Of a DNA stretch of 22,607 nucleotides, positions 14,922 to 21,947 are shown one piece after another. The stretch covers positions 1 through 22,607 of the forward strand of contig JAGCSS010000305.1 in assembly GCA_017964055.1 (NCBI GenBank), written 5' to 3'. Numbering within the stretch: position 1 is the first letter of the stretch; every line of letters begins with the position of its first letter. Under the pieces are notes generated by a model, which was given only the letters and a program-made list of their open reading frames with translations, had not been told where the DNA came from and made no database searches. Source of the stretch: Lachnospiraceae bacterium. GTDB taxonomy: Bacteria; Bacillota; Clostridia; Lachnospirales; Lachnospiraceae. A program made the position numbers and the translations under genes.

Positions 14922-16043
14922 ATGATCATAGAGAAAAGAACCGCCAAGGAAATAGTGCTCAGGCTTTCCGACACGATCGGCCAGAATATCAACATCATGG
15001 ATACGGACGGAGTGATAATCGCGAGTTCCGATCCCGCGCGTGAGGGAAAAGTCCACGGCGGCGCGCTGAAGCTCCTTCGTGAGCGGCTCGACAGGCTTAT
15101 CGTTGAATCGAACGACCAGTTCCCCGGCGCGCGAAAAGGCGTCAACCTGCCTGTTGTTTTTAACAGTGAGGTCGTCGGTGTTATCGGTATCACGGGCGAT
15201 GTCGGCGAAGTCTACAAATACGGCGAGATCATCAAAAAAATGACCGAGGTCCTGCTGCTCGAGGAGCGCGCAAAGGATCTCGATGTAATTGAGCAGAAAG
15301 CCAGAGACCGTTTTTTCAACGAATGGGTCATCGACGGTCTCGAAGACCGGTCTCCCGCACGTTTCGGGGCACTTATAACTGCGCTTTCCGTCGATACGGG
15401 CATCCCCTACCGCATTGTAGCCATCGCGCCTTTTACCAATCCAGGCCTGAGCGACGACACCCATACAGAGATATCGCGCATAGTCCGCCGCACTGTTGCA
15501 AAAGAACTGAAGGGAAATGTTTTCAGGACCGCTTCCCGAATGATCCTTATCATACCCGAACGCTCGGTGCCTCGGCTTGACGATGTGATGTCCGCTATCC
15601 GCTCGCGCATCCTCACTTCATATTCGGTGAAAATAAAAACAGGCGCCTCGGATTCGGGCGCCGTGCTTCATCTGACCGGAGCATACAACAGGGCTGTTGC
15701 GGCCCTGGAGCGTGCCATTGAAGCCGATCTCCCGGCTCCGGTCACATATTATGATCCTTTTGATATCAATTATCTTCTGCGCGATCTGGCTCCTGCCGCG
15801 CGAAAAAGCTACCTGGACGCCCTTTTCGGCGATGCCTCCCCGGAAGTCCGTTCCTCAGCCCTTGACTTTGCGTCCGTGTATCTCGAGGAAAACGGTTCTC
15901 TCGAAGCGATCGCAGAACGTCTCTTTGTACATAAAAATACGGTCAAATACCGCATCCAGAAGCTCACACAGCTTACCGGCACGGACATACGCACCTGCAG
16001 GGGCGCTTACGATTTTCCGCTGGCCGCGCAGATCCGGGCCTGA
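14922..16043 (+). CDS. CdaR-family sugar diacid/glycerate-responsive transcriptional regulator
   Basis: This 373-residue cytoplasmic regulator has an N-terminal putative sugar-diacid recognition domain (about 1-135: LSDTIGQNINIMDTDGVIIAS, GVNLPVVFNSEVVGVIGITG). A middle GGDEF-like segment follows, then a PucR/CdaR-type C-terminal HTH (SLEAIAERLFVHKNTVKYRI near 326-345). CdaR proteins activate genes for glucarate, galactarate and glycerate use. The start MIIEKRTAKE is chosen for AAGAGGTG about 8 nt upstream; an ATG at 14880 lies upstream of that site. Divergence from glycerate kinase makes that gene the likely target. It meets the C39-like gene tail to tail, 9 bp apart, with no clear terminator. 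Confidence 0.9.
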   Translation: MIIEKRTAKEIVLRLSDTIGQNINIMDTDGVIIASSDPAREGKVHGGALKLLRERLDRLIVESNDQFPGARKGVNLPVVFNSEVVGVIGITGDVGEVYKYGEIIKKMTEVLLLEERAKDLDVIEQKARDRFFNEWVIDGLEDRSPARFGALITALSVDTGIPYRIVAIAPFTNPGLSDDTHTEISRIVRRTVAKELKGNVFRTASRMILIIPERSVPRLDDVMSAIRSRILTSYSVKIKTGASDSGAVLHLTGAYNRAVAALERAIEADLPAPVTYYDPFDINYLLRDLAPAARKSYLDALFGDASPEVRSSALDFASVYLEENGSLEAIAERLFVHKNTVKYRIQKLTQLTGTDIRTCRGAYDFPLAAQIRA

Positions 16044-16052
16044 TCGCCCGTC

Positions 16053-16697
16053 TCAATTGAGCGAAAAATAGTATCCGTAGGTCGCGATGCCCTTTTTTAC
16101 CCAGGTTTCCGTCTGATATATCTCTCCGTCCGAGGGATCGGCCGCGGAATACTCATGCCCGTACCAGCCGTTGTGGACCAGCAGTTCCATTCTGCCGCCG
16201 TTCTCTCTGTAGCCGTAGCAGACCATGGTATGCCAGCTGAGCTCCCCCGCGAGCGTGGTCGTGATCAGTATCGGCAGATCGGCGTCTATATTGGCCTTTA
16301 TCGTCGATGCCTTTGGGAACAGCGTCCATTTCAGCTCTATCCCACGGTCTATATCGCTCACTTTTTCCAGATAATGCCTGAAAGGTACGGTAATCTTATC
16401 TCCGTAGCTTACGGCCCGCATGTCGCATTCTTCGACCAGAAATCTGTGGAACGAGTAGGTCCCGGGATAGTCCGCCCTGACCTGCAGCGCGGCCCCGGGG
16501 ATGTTTGCCCTGCGTTTTACGGACCTCCATTTTTCGGGTACAAAATCGCGTTTATACCGAAAGCTCAGGTAATTCAGCGCCATGGCCGTCGAGATGGCCG
16601 AACAGGTATTGTCATCATTGTATCCGAAAGAGAGCTTTTCAATGAACTCACGCGCGCCGGACACGCGATGCTCCCGTTCAATGTGCTGTTCCGCCAT
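16053..16697 (-). CDS. C39-like papain-fold cysteine peptidase domain protein
   Basis: This 214-residue protein resembles the peptidase C39-like family. The likely catalytic residues are C32 in YNDDNTCSAISTAMALNYLS, H156 in GELSWHTMVCYGY and N176 in LLVHNGWYG, in the family's order and spacing. DADLPILITTT before the histidine is also typical. There is no signal peptide or membrane helix, so it appears cytoplasmic, which is unusual for this group. The start is ATG with GGGAGGC 7 nt upstream. It is the last gene of a leftward operon, 17 nt after the MutS-like ATPase gene. The substrate is unknown; it might act on a peptide or on the partner proteins. Confidence 0.72.
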   Translation of the reverse strand: MAEQHIEREHRVSGAREFIEKLSFGYNDDNTCSAISTAMALNYLSFRYKRDFVPEKWRSVKRRANIPGAALQVRADYPGTYSFHRFLVEECDMRAVSYGDKITVPFRHYLEKVSDIDRGIELKWTLFPKASTIKANIDADLPILITTTLAGELSWHTMVCYGYRENGGRMELLVHNGWYGHEYSAADPSDGEIYQTETWVKKGIATYGYYFSLN

Positions 16698-16714
16698 ATT
16701 TCAGCCTCCCGTTG

Positions 16715-18388
16715 TCATCCCATACTCTCAGCACTCTTCTGTGCCGCGTCAACGATCTCCTTGTCAAAGCCCAGCATACCGAGCAGCCTGATCGCGTTGC
16801 GCGTCGTGGTCCTGCCCTCGTGGAGCAGATAGTCAAAGGTCACCTCATCGTCGCTCACCTGCTCCTCGAAATGATAATTCGCGTAATATTCCTCGAGCTT
16901 ATAGGTAAGCTCGATATCGTGCGTAGCCACAAAACTCATGCCCGCAGCCGCTGACAGTTTTTTAAGTATCTCGGTCGAAGCCGCGATCCTCTCGACGGTG
17001 TTCGTGCCTCTCAAAACCTCGTCGATAAAGCACATCACGGGCACGGCGTCCTTTTCCGCCGTCGCATCCATAATCCTCTTCAGCGATTTGATCTCAACAA
17101 TGTAATAGCTCTCGGAAAGCGCGAGATTATCCTGCAGCGCCATAGAGGACATCACATGAAAGAAAGCGGATGAGTACTTTTCGGCTCTCACCGTAAATAT
17201 GCTCTGCGCAAGTATCGCGTTGATCGCCACAGCCTTCAGGAATGTGGACTTTCCCGACGCGTTCGAACCGGTAAGCAGTACCGGGCGCGCGGTCGAGAGC
17301 GAATTGACCACAGGCTCGGGGATCAGCGGATGCGACAGGCCTTCAAACTCTATGCGAGACTTCTGCTCACCGCCGTTTGCGCGCAGGTCGGGCTCGCAGG
17401 TGTCCCCTGTCCATTCACGGTAGGATGCCGCAGCCAGCATGCAGTCGAGGAAACCAAGATTCTCAAACAGGGCGTCGAACTCCTCCTGCCTGTCAAAAAA
17501 CTTCGAAACGGTAAGGTTAAACGCGATCAGATCGACATGAAATGCCATCCTGAGATAATCGAAGATCGTCTGGAGCAGATCGCCCGATCCGCCCGGATTC
17601 AGGAAAAACTGCGTGCCGCGTGTCGTCCTGGCCAGCTTTGCGGACGCGCTGTGTATCACGTCCGTATATGCCTTTAATTCACCCGATTTGTCCGCAGCCG
17701 TCACTTTTCCGAGCTTTCCCGCGGTTCCCGCCATCTGCAGGATATACGAGAAGATCGAGAAATAGCACTCGATCTGCGATTTGCGCCTGAAGTACGAAAT
17801 GATATTCGCAAAGAACAGGCAGACGGTCGCCACGATACCGATCGTCGGATTGTAAAAGATCAGGCCGATGCTTGCCGCGAGCAGGGCTGCCTGCAGAAAA
17901 TGCTTCAGGTTGCTGTCGATATCGACATTCTTGAGCCTGCAGATATACTCATAGACCGAAATGTTCTTTATCCCGCCTATCGCAGCGAGCAAAAATCCGA
18001 GCTCCGTGCGAAGCTCTTTGTTTCCTGCGAGTACATCGATGACTCTGCCCCTCTCCTTCAGGTCACTCAGCGAATCAGAAGGGTTCCTCAGCAGATAGTA
18101 GAGATATTCGTCTCCGATCGCCGACTTGCAGTTGTTCAGCAGATAGTAGATGCTGTCCATATCGAGGTCGTTCCATGTGATGTCATCGACCGGGCAGCGG
18201 CTCCTGTCCCTGTTCCTGCAATAGTATGAGATGCTCTGTGCGCGGCCTTCATCAAGCTTGCGGTCAGCCTTTGAACCGTATTCCCTGATGATGCGCGCGC
18301 GGAGCTTTTTAGCGTTGTTATAGCTGTCATAGATGCCCTTTCCGGCAAAGAAAACCAGGCATCCGACGATAATGTAGATAACTTCCAT
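16715..18388 (-). CDS. Membrane-bound MutS-like ATPase
   Basis: This 557-residue protein ends in a MutS-type ATPase domain (about 345-545): Walker A GSNASGKS (374-381), Walker B VMCFIDE (451-457) followed by GTNTVERIAAS, and the H-switch in VATHDIELTYKLEE (H490). The N-terminal mismatch-binding domain of real MutS is absent. Instead there is one membrane helix at 4-18 and a pair of helices at about 165-200, with helical lever-like segments between. It is thus a MutS-related protein anchored in the membrane and unlikely to do classical mismatch repair. The start is ATG, 5 nt after the stop of the deacetylase gene, with no strong ribosome site, which suggests coupling. Function unknown. Confidence 0.87.
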   Translation of the reverse strand: MEVIYIIVGCLVFFAGKGIYDSYNNAKKLRARIIREYGSKADRKLDEGRAQSISYYCRNRDRSRCPVDDITWNDLDMDSIYYLLNNCKSAIGDEYLYYLLRNPSDSLSDLKERGRVIDVLAGNKELRTELGFLLAAIGGIKNISVYEYICRLKNVDIDSNLKHFLQAALLAASIGLIFYNPTIGIVATVCLFFANIISYFRRKSQIECYFSIFSYILQMAGTAGKLGKVTAADKSGELKAYTDVIHSASAKLARTTRGTQFFLNPGGSGDLLQTIFDYLRMAFHVDLIAFNLTVSKFFDRQEEFDALFENLGFLDCMLAAASYREWTGDTCEPDLRANGGEQKSRIEFEGLSHPLIPEPVVNSLSTARPVLLTGSNASGKSTFLKAVAINAILAQSIFTVRAEKYSSAFFHVMSSMALQDNLALSESYYIVEIKSLKRIMDATAEKDAVPVMCFIDEVLRGTNTVERIAASTEILKKLSAAAGMSFVATHDIELTYKLEEYYANYHFEEQVSDDEVTFDYLLHEGRTTTRNAIRLLGMLGFDKEIVDAAQKSAESMG

Positions 18389-18393
18389 AATAT

Positions 18394-19518
18394 TCAGTCG
18401 TCAAGCTCATTAAGAAGAGCGAATCTGTATCCGGCCTCCTCGAGAAGAGTCAGCACCGCGTCGAGTTCGTTAACATTTGAGGATGAGTCGTTATGCATGA
18501 GAGCGATCGCGCCGTTGTGATGATAGGTCGCGAAATGATCCGTAACATAGCCGGGCGCTGGCTGATTGTTCTTGTCATAATCGCCGTAGGCAATGCTCCA
18601 GAATACGGTCTTGTAGCCGCAGTCATTGATGAGCGTCAGCAGTCTCTTTGTGTACGCGCCCGTGGGGGTTCTTAAATAAGGCGCGAATTCGGTACCGGTG
18701 ATCTCGTAGAAGTACTCGGCCACATCAAGTATCTCCGAAGCGATCTTCTCAACAGACATATTAGTCAGGTCGACATGGGAAACGGTATGGTTACATACGG
18801 CATGTCCCTCTTCGACCATGCGTCTGGCATAATCCTGGCACTCCTCAAGATACATCTTCGTAACAAAGAAGTTTGCCTTCACGTTGTGCGCCGCAAGTAT
18901 ATCGAGGATCTTCTCGGTGTTCTTTGAGGGATAACCGCAGTCAAAGGTCAGATATATCTTTTTGTCATCGTCGGTAACGTTCTCATCCACGTAGCAGGAA
19001 TTGTAATCGGCGATCTTAAAGCTCTCGTAGCTTCCCGACTGCGAATGGTCCTTCATGCGCTTGAAGCACCAGGTCTGATGATTATAATTGTCCAGCGAAT
19101 CGTAGTAGTCCTTGTTCGCGATCAGCTGCGAGCGGATATACTCCAGTCTGTCAATAGGATCCGTTATATCCGAAGGTATCTCGAGCGAGCCCTTGTACGT
19201 GGGCGCCGGCGTGGGGGTCGGTGTAGGCTCGGGCGTAGGCGTAGGTTCCGGTGTGGGTGTGGGTGCCTCTGTGGGTGCTTCGGTCGCAGGTGCCGCGGTT
19301 GCGGCAGGCGCGGATGATGTATCCCCCGTATTGTCTGCGGGTGCCGCTGTAACGTCAGTCCCGTAATCGACCGGGTCACTGACGGTGGTCGGAACCGTCG
19401 ATGAATCGACCAGTCCCGCGGTCGGCGCCGATGTCGTCCCCTTTGATGAGGAACAGCCCGCCGCCGTTCCCGCGATCATCGCGCAGACCATCATAATGCA
19501 TAGTACTTTTGTTTTCAT
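18394..19518 (-). CDS. PdaA-like polysaccharide deacetylase lipoprotein
   Basis: This 374-residue NodB-fold deacetylase probably acts on peptidoglycan outside the cell. A lipoprotein signal ends in the lipobox AAGC (lipidated C22). Residues 23-107 are low complexity, with a Pro-Thr-Glu linker at 78-107. The catalytic domain (about 185-372) has motif 1 YLTFDCGYP (189-197), metal histidines H244 and H248 in NHTVSHVDLTNMS, YLRTPTGAY and VFWSIAYGDYD. This pattern resembles PdaA, which de-N-acetylates muramic acid. The second Asp of the usual TFDD motif is Cys here, with PdaA-like spacing of the rest. The start is ATG with GGGAGAG upstream. It leads an operon with the MutS-like and C39-like genes. 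Confidence 0.9.
   Translation of the reverse strand: MKTKVLCIMMVCAMIAGTAAGCSSSKGTTSAPTAGLVDSSTVPTTVSDPVDYGTDVTAAPADNTGDTSSAPAATAAPATEAPTEAPTPTPEPTPTPEPTPTPTPAPTYKGSLEIPSDITDPIDRLEYIRSQLIANKDYYDSLDNYNHQTWCFKRMKDHSQSGSYESFKIADYNSCYVDENVTDDDKKIYLTFDCGYPSKNTEKILDILAAHNVKANFFVTKMYLEECQDYARRMVEEGHAVCNHTVSHVDLTNMSVEKIASEILDVAEYFYEITGTEFAPYLRTPTGAYTKRLLTLINDCGYKTVFWSIAYGDYDKNNQPAPGYVTDHFATYHHNGAIALMHNDSSSNVNELDAVLTLLEEAGYRFALLNELDD
19198..19287 (-). repeat. Degenerate short repeats encoding the Pro-Thr-Glu linker
   Basis: Tandem six- to twelve-base units code for alternating PT, PE and PA pairs, residues 78-107 of the deacetylase lipoprotein. Such stretches change length easily, and this linker spans the space between the membrane anchor and the enzyme. 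Confidence 0.7.
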
Positions 19519-19550
19519 TTAACTCTCTCCCTGTCCCTTATATAAATACA

Positions 19551-19588
19551 AAAAAGAGGCTGACCGTATCATGGCTCAGCCTCTTTTT
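19551..19588 (-). terminator. Rho-independent terminator of the tRNA-Leu gene
   Basis: A perfect 13-bp stem, AAAAAGAGGCTGA (19551-19563) with TCAGCCTCTTTTT (19576-19588), has a 12-nt loop. On the minus strand it is followed by a T-run, 6 nt after the 3' end of the tRNA. It works in both directions by symmetry and separates the tRNA from the deacetylase operon. Confidence 0.92.
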
Positions 19589-19593
19589 CGGTA

Positions 19594-19676
19594 TGCCGCA
19601 AGCGGGACTTGAACCCGCACGCTTTTGAGGGCGGTGGATTTTGAGTCCACTGCGTCTGCCATTCCGCCATTGCGGC
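19594..19676 (-). tRNA. tRNA-Leu (anticodon CAA)
   Basis: This is an 83-nt class II tRNA. The acceptor arm GCCGCAA pairs with TTGCGGC, with discriminator A. The anticodon stem GTGGA/TCCAC encloses the loop CTCAAAA, giving anticodon CAA for the codon UUG. A long variable arm and a T-loop GTTCAAGTCC are present. The CCA end is not encoded, so it is added after transcription. It has its own promoter and terminator. Confidence 0.96.
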
Positions 19677-19700
19677 ATGCGGTCGCAAACAACCTAAGAA

Positions 19701-19729
19701 ATAATATCATTTCCGACGTGCATTGTCAA
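19701..19729 (-). promoter_or_regulatory. Consensus promoter for tRNA-Leu
   Basis: On the minus strand a perfect TTGACA (19729-19724) and TATTAT (19706-19701) are exactly 17 bp apart. Transcription would start near 19694, about 18 nt before the mature tRNA. It begins just after the RNase G stop codon. Confidence 0.88.
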
Positions 19730-19752
19730 ACATAATCAGGAGCCCGCGTGCC

Positions 19753-20940
19753 TTACTGCTTCATCTGCTCGGCGAGCGGCTTTCTGATCTTTTTGCGTGT
19801 GATCTCGACCAGATTGAGCGCGGTCATATCGATAACCTTTGTAGGGATGCGGTCCTTCTCGAGCATCTCGGAAAGATGGCGCATCAGCTTCTTTTTATGT
19901 ATCTCGGACTCCATGTCGATGAAATCCACGATAATGATGCCCGACAGATTGCGCAGTCTGATCTGACGCGCGATCTCCTCGGAAGCCTCGATATTTACGT
20001 TGAAAAATGTGCCTTCGGTGTCTGTTTTGCCCGAGATGGCCTTGCCGGTATTCACATCGATGACCGTGCACGCTTCAGTGGGCTGTATCACAAGGAATGC
20101 GCCGCTGTCGAGCCATACCTTCTCGTAAAGGGCCTTTTTGATCTTTTCCTCGATGCCGTAGAGCTTTGCGAGGCTCAGCTCCCTGCCGTCGTATTTTACG
20201 AGCTTGGGCAGATCCTCGGGCTGGAATATCTCCAGATAATCGCGGATCTCGCGGTAGAGCTCCTCATCGTCGGTCTTGATCTCGTCGATCTCGTCGTCGT
20301 AGCTGTCGCGGATCTCACCGATATATGCGGGCGGAACCGAATAGAGCTTTGAAAAGCAGTTCCAGTGTACGCCGAAGCCCACGATATTCTTGTAATCACG
20401 CACGAGGCGGGCAACCTCCTGCTCGAGTACCGCATCGGGCGCCGAAGCCGCGTTCGTACGCACGATAAAGCCGAAATCCTCTCCGAGATAGGGCTTGATC
20501 AGCTCCTTCAGGCGCTTTCTCTCTTCGGGATCCGAGATCTTCTGGGAAATGCCGAGCGACTTGCGGCCGTGCACGAGCACGACATACTTGCCCGTCAGGT
20601 CGAATTCGGTGCTCGCGAGCGGGGCTTTGAGCTTCGTATTCTCCTTTGTCACCTGCACGAGCAGTTCATCTCCGACGCGCAGCTTGCCCGGGTGCGATGA
20701 ATCGGCAAACACGGGGTTCTTCATGTCGGTGAGCGACAGATAGACCACCTGCCTGTTCTCGATCTCGACGAACGCCGCGTTGATATTCTTGACGATATTC
20801 TGGACCTTGCCGAGATAGATATTGCCGAGCAGACTGCTCTTCTCCGCGTCCTCAGCCTGAACCTCGACCAGATCGTTTCCGTCGATCAGTCCCGATATTA
20901 TCTTATTCTCATGCCTGATGAATACGAGCTTGCTTCCCAT
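19753..20940 (-). CDS. rng: Ribonuclease E/G family endoribonuclease
   Basis: This 395-residue cytoplasmic endoribonuclease works in rRNA maturation and mRNA decay. Seen: an S1 RNA-binding region (about 37-115, LLGNIYLGKVQNIVKNINAA) and the 5'-sensor area with FGFIVRTNA. The catalytic DNase-I-like part has D295 in VIDVNTGK and D339 in IIIVDFIDME. It ends in LNLVEITRKKIRKPLAEQMKQ. The zinc-link CPxC motif that follows this point in E. coli RNase E/G is absent, so the protein stops early. The ATG at 20940 is chosen because GGGGGA lies just upstream; a TTG at 20952 lies before that site. It follows the DUF2344 gene by 152 nt. Confidence 0.93.
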   Translation of the reverse strand: MGSKLVFIRHENKIISGLIDGNDLVEVQAEDAEKSSLLGNIYLGKVQNIVKNINAAFVEIENRQVVYLSLTDMKNPVFADSSHPGKLRVGDELLVQVTKENTKLKAPLASTEFDLTGKYVVLVHGRKSLGISQKISDPEERKRLKELIKPYLGEDFGFIVRTNAASAPDAVLEQEVARLVRDYKNIVGFGVHWNCFSKLYSVPPAYIGEIRDSYDDEIDEIKTDDEELYREIRDYLEIFQPEDLPKLVKYDGRELSLAKLYGIEEKIKKALYEKVWLDSGAFLVIQPTEACTVIDVNTGKAISGKTDTEGTFFNVNIEASEEIARQIRLRNLSGIIIVDFIDMESEIHKKKLMRHLSEMLEKDRIPTKVIDMTALNLVEITRKKIRKPLAEQMKQ

Positions 20941-20955
20941 ATGATCCCCCAAAGA

Positions 20956-20989
20956 TGTAAGCTTACACGGCAGTCCCCCATTACTGCCG
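20956..20989 (-). promoter_or_regulatory. Structured leader upstream of the RNase G gene
   Basis: A perfect 12-bp palindrome TGTAAGCTTACA (20956-20967) directly abuts a hairpin of stem CGGCAGT/ACTGCCG (20968-20974 and 20983-20989) with an 8-nt loop. Both lie within 50 nt of the start codon. There is no T-run. Leader hairpins mediate self-regulation of E. coli RNase E, so a similar role is conceivable. Confidence 0.4.
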
Positions 20990-21092
20990 GAAAATCACCG
21001 TTTTCGCGTCTGCGGTGCCTGTTACCGCCCCTGCCTTTCCGATACCGTTTCCTCAGTCGTCGGAAGACATCCGACCACGTTGCCTGCTCCGT

Positions 21093-21905
21093 CTATCCCA
21101 GATACAGCATCATCCTGTGTACCTGGAACGCATGCGGGTTATACTCCAGGCCAAGGAATCCGCAAAAGGCCTCCATTACCGGCTCGGGCCTCAGATTGGC
21201 GATACTGCCCGCCGCCGTCTTCATGAACACGCGCTGTCCGCTCTCATATTCGTCCGCGTGCGCGATGCCCGACAGATCGAAGCCCTCCGGACCTCCGAAA
21301 CGGTATATGAGCGGCTTTATATCGACTTCATTCTCGTTTTTCTTTGATTTTTTGATGACTCTGATCTCGGGCTGCACCATGAAATCTGCAAACCGCGCAA
21401 GGAACTCTTCCCCGTCCTTAAGCCCCAACGAATAACCGTCCTTTAACGAGACCATGTAATCCGCAGCATTGACCAGCGACATCGCCTTATCCGTATGAAC
21501 ATTGGGCTTGGGCGGAGGGAGCAGCTTTACGTCAAGTATCGCGAAGCCCTCTCTGGTCTCCGAGCTCATGTCGTCAAAAACATATTTCTCGAGGACAGGC
21601 GCGTCCTCTTTTTTCCAGGTCAGGGCGGTCAGTCCGTTGCCGATGTCCCTGCTGCCCGAAGGCGTAACTCCCGCGGCGTCAAACAGCGCCTCATCCTCAA
21701 AATCGACCTCCATGTACTCACCGTCACTCGTGATGCCGACACCCAAAGGCTGGGCAAAGCTCATGATCTGGTGAGGGTTGAAGCCCTTCGAATAGCAGAC
21801 GGGCAGTTCGGACCTTCTGATCACCTTCTGGAAATATCTCATAACGTCAAGATGGCCGATGAACTTCACCACGCCGTACTTGGCGAATCTTATGCGAAAT
21901 GTCAT
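21093..21905 (-). CDS. DUF2344 (TIGR03936) radical SAM-linked protein
   Basis: This 270-residue cytoplasmic protein belongs to the DUF2344 family, always found beside or fused to a TIGR03960 radical SAM protein. Seen: the N-terminal signature RIRFAKYGVVKFIGHLDVMRYFQKVIRRSELPV and YSKGFNPHQIMSFAQPLGVGITS, and the C-terminal VMEAFCGFLGLEYNPHAFQVHR. The function is unknown; the constant link to radical SAM and RNase G genes suggests an RNA- or ribosome-related modification, which is inference. The start is ATG with AAGGGAGAC upstream. It follows the radical SAM gene by 42 nt and precedes rng, forming one probable operon. Confidence 0.93.
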   Translation of the reverse strand: MTFRIRFAKYGVVKFIGHLDVMRYFQKVIRRSELPVCYSKGFNPHQIMSFAQPLGVGITSDGEYMEVDFEDEALFDAAGVTPSGSRDIGNGLTALTWKKEDAPVLEKYVFDDMSSETREGFAILDVKLLPPPKPNVHTDKAMSLVNAADYMVSLKDGYSLGLKDGEEFLARFADFMVQPEIRVIKKSKKNENEVDIKPLIYRFGGPEGFDLSGIAHADEYESGQRVFMKTAAGSIANLRPEPVMEAFCGFLGLEYNPHAFQVHRMMLYLG

Positions 21906-21947
21906 ATTAGTCTCCCTTGGATATAATATGCCGCCCGTTGACCGGCG

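Noticed and set aside
14765..15193. N-terminal extension of glycerate kinase by 143 codons
   Set aside because: It would run through the divergent promoter region and the start of cdaR. The family's normal N terminus and a ribosome site are at 14764.
19198..19287. Possible CRISPR or regulatory tandem repeat
   Set aside because: The repeats are short, degenerate and in frame with a Pro-Thr linker of the lipoprotein, which explains them fully.
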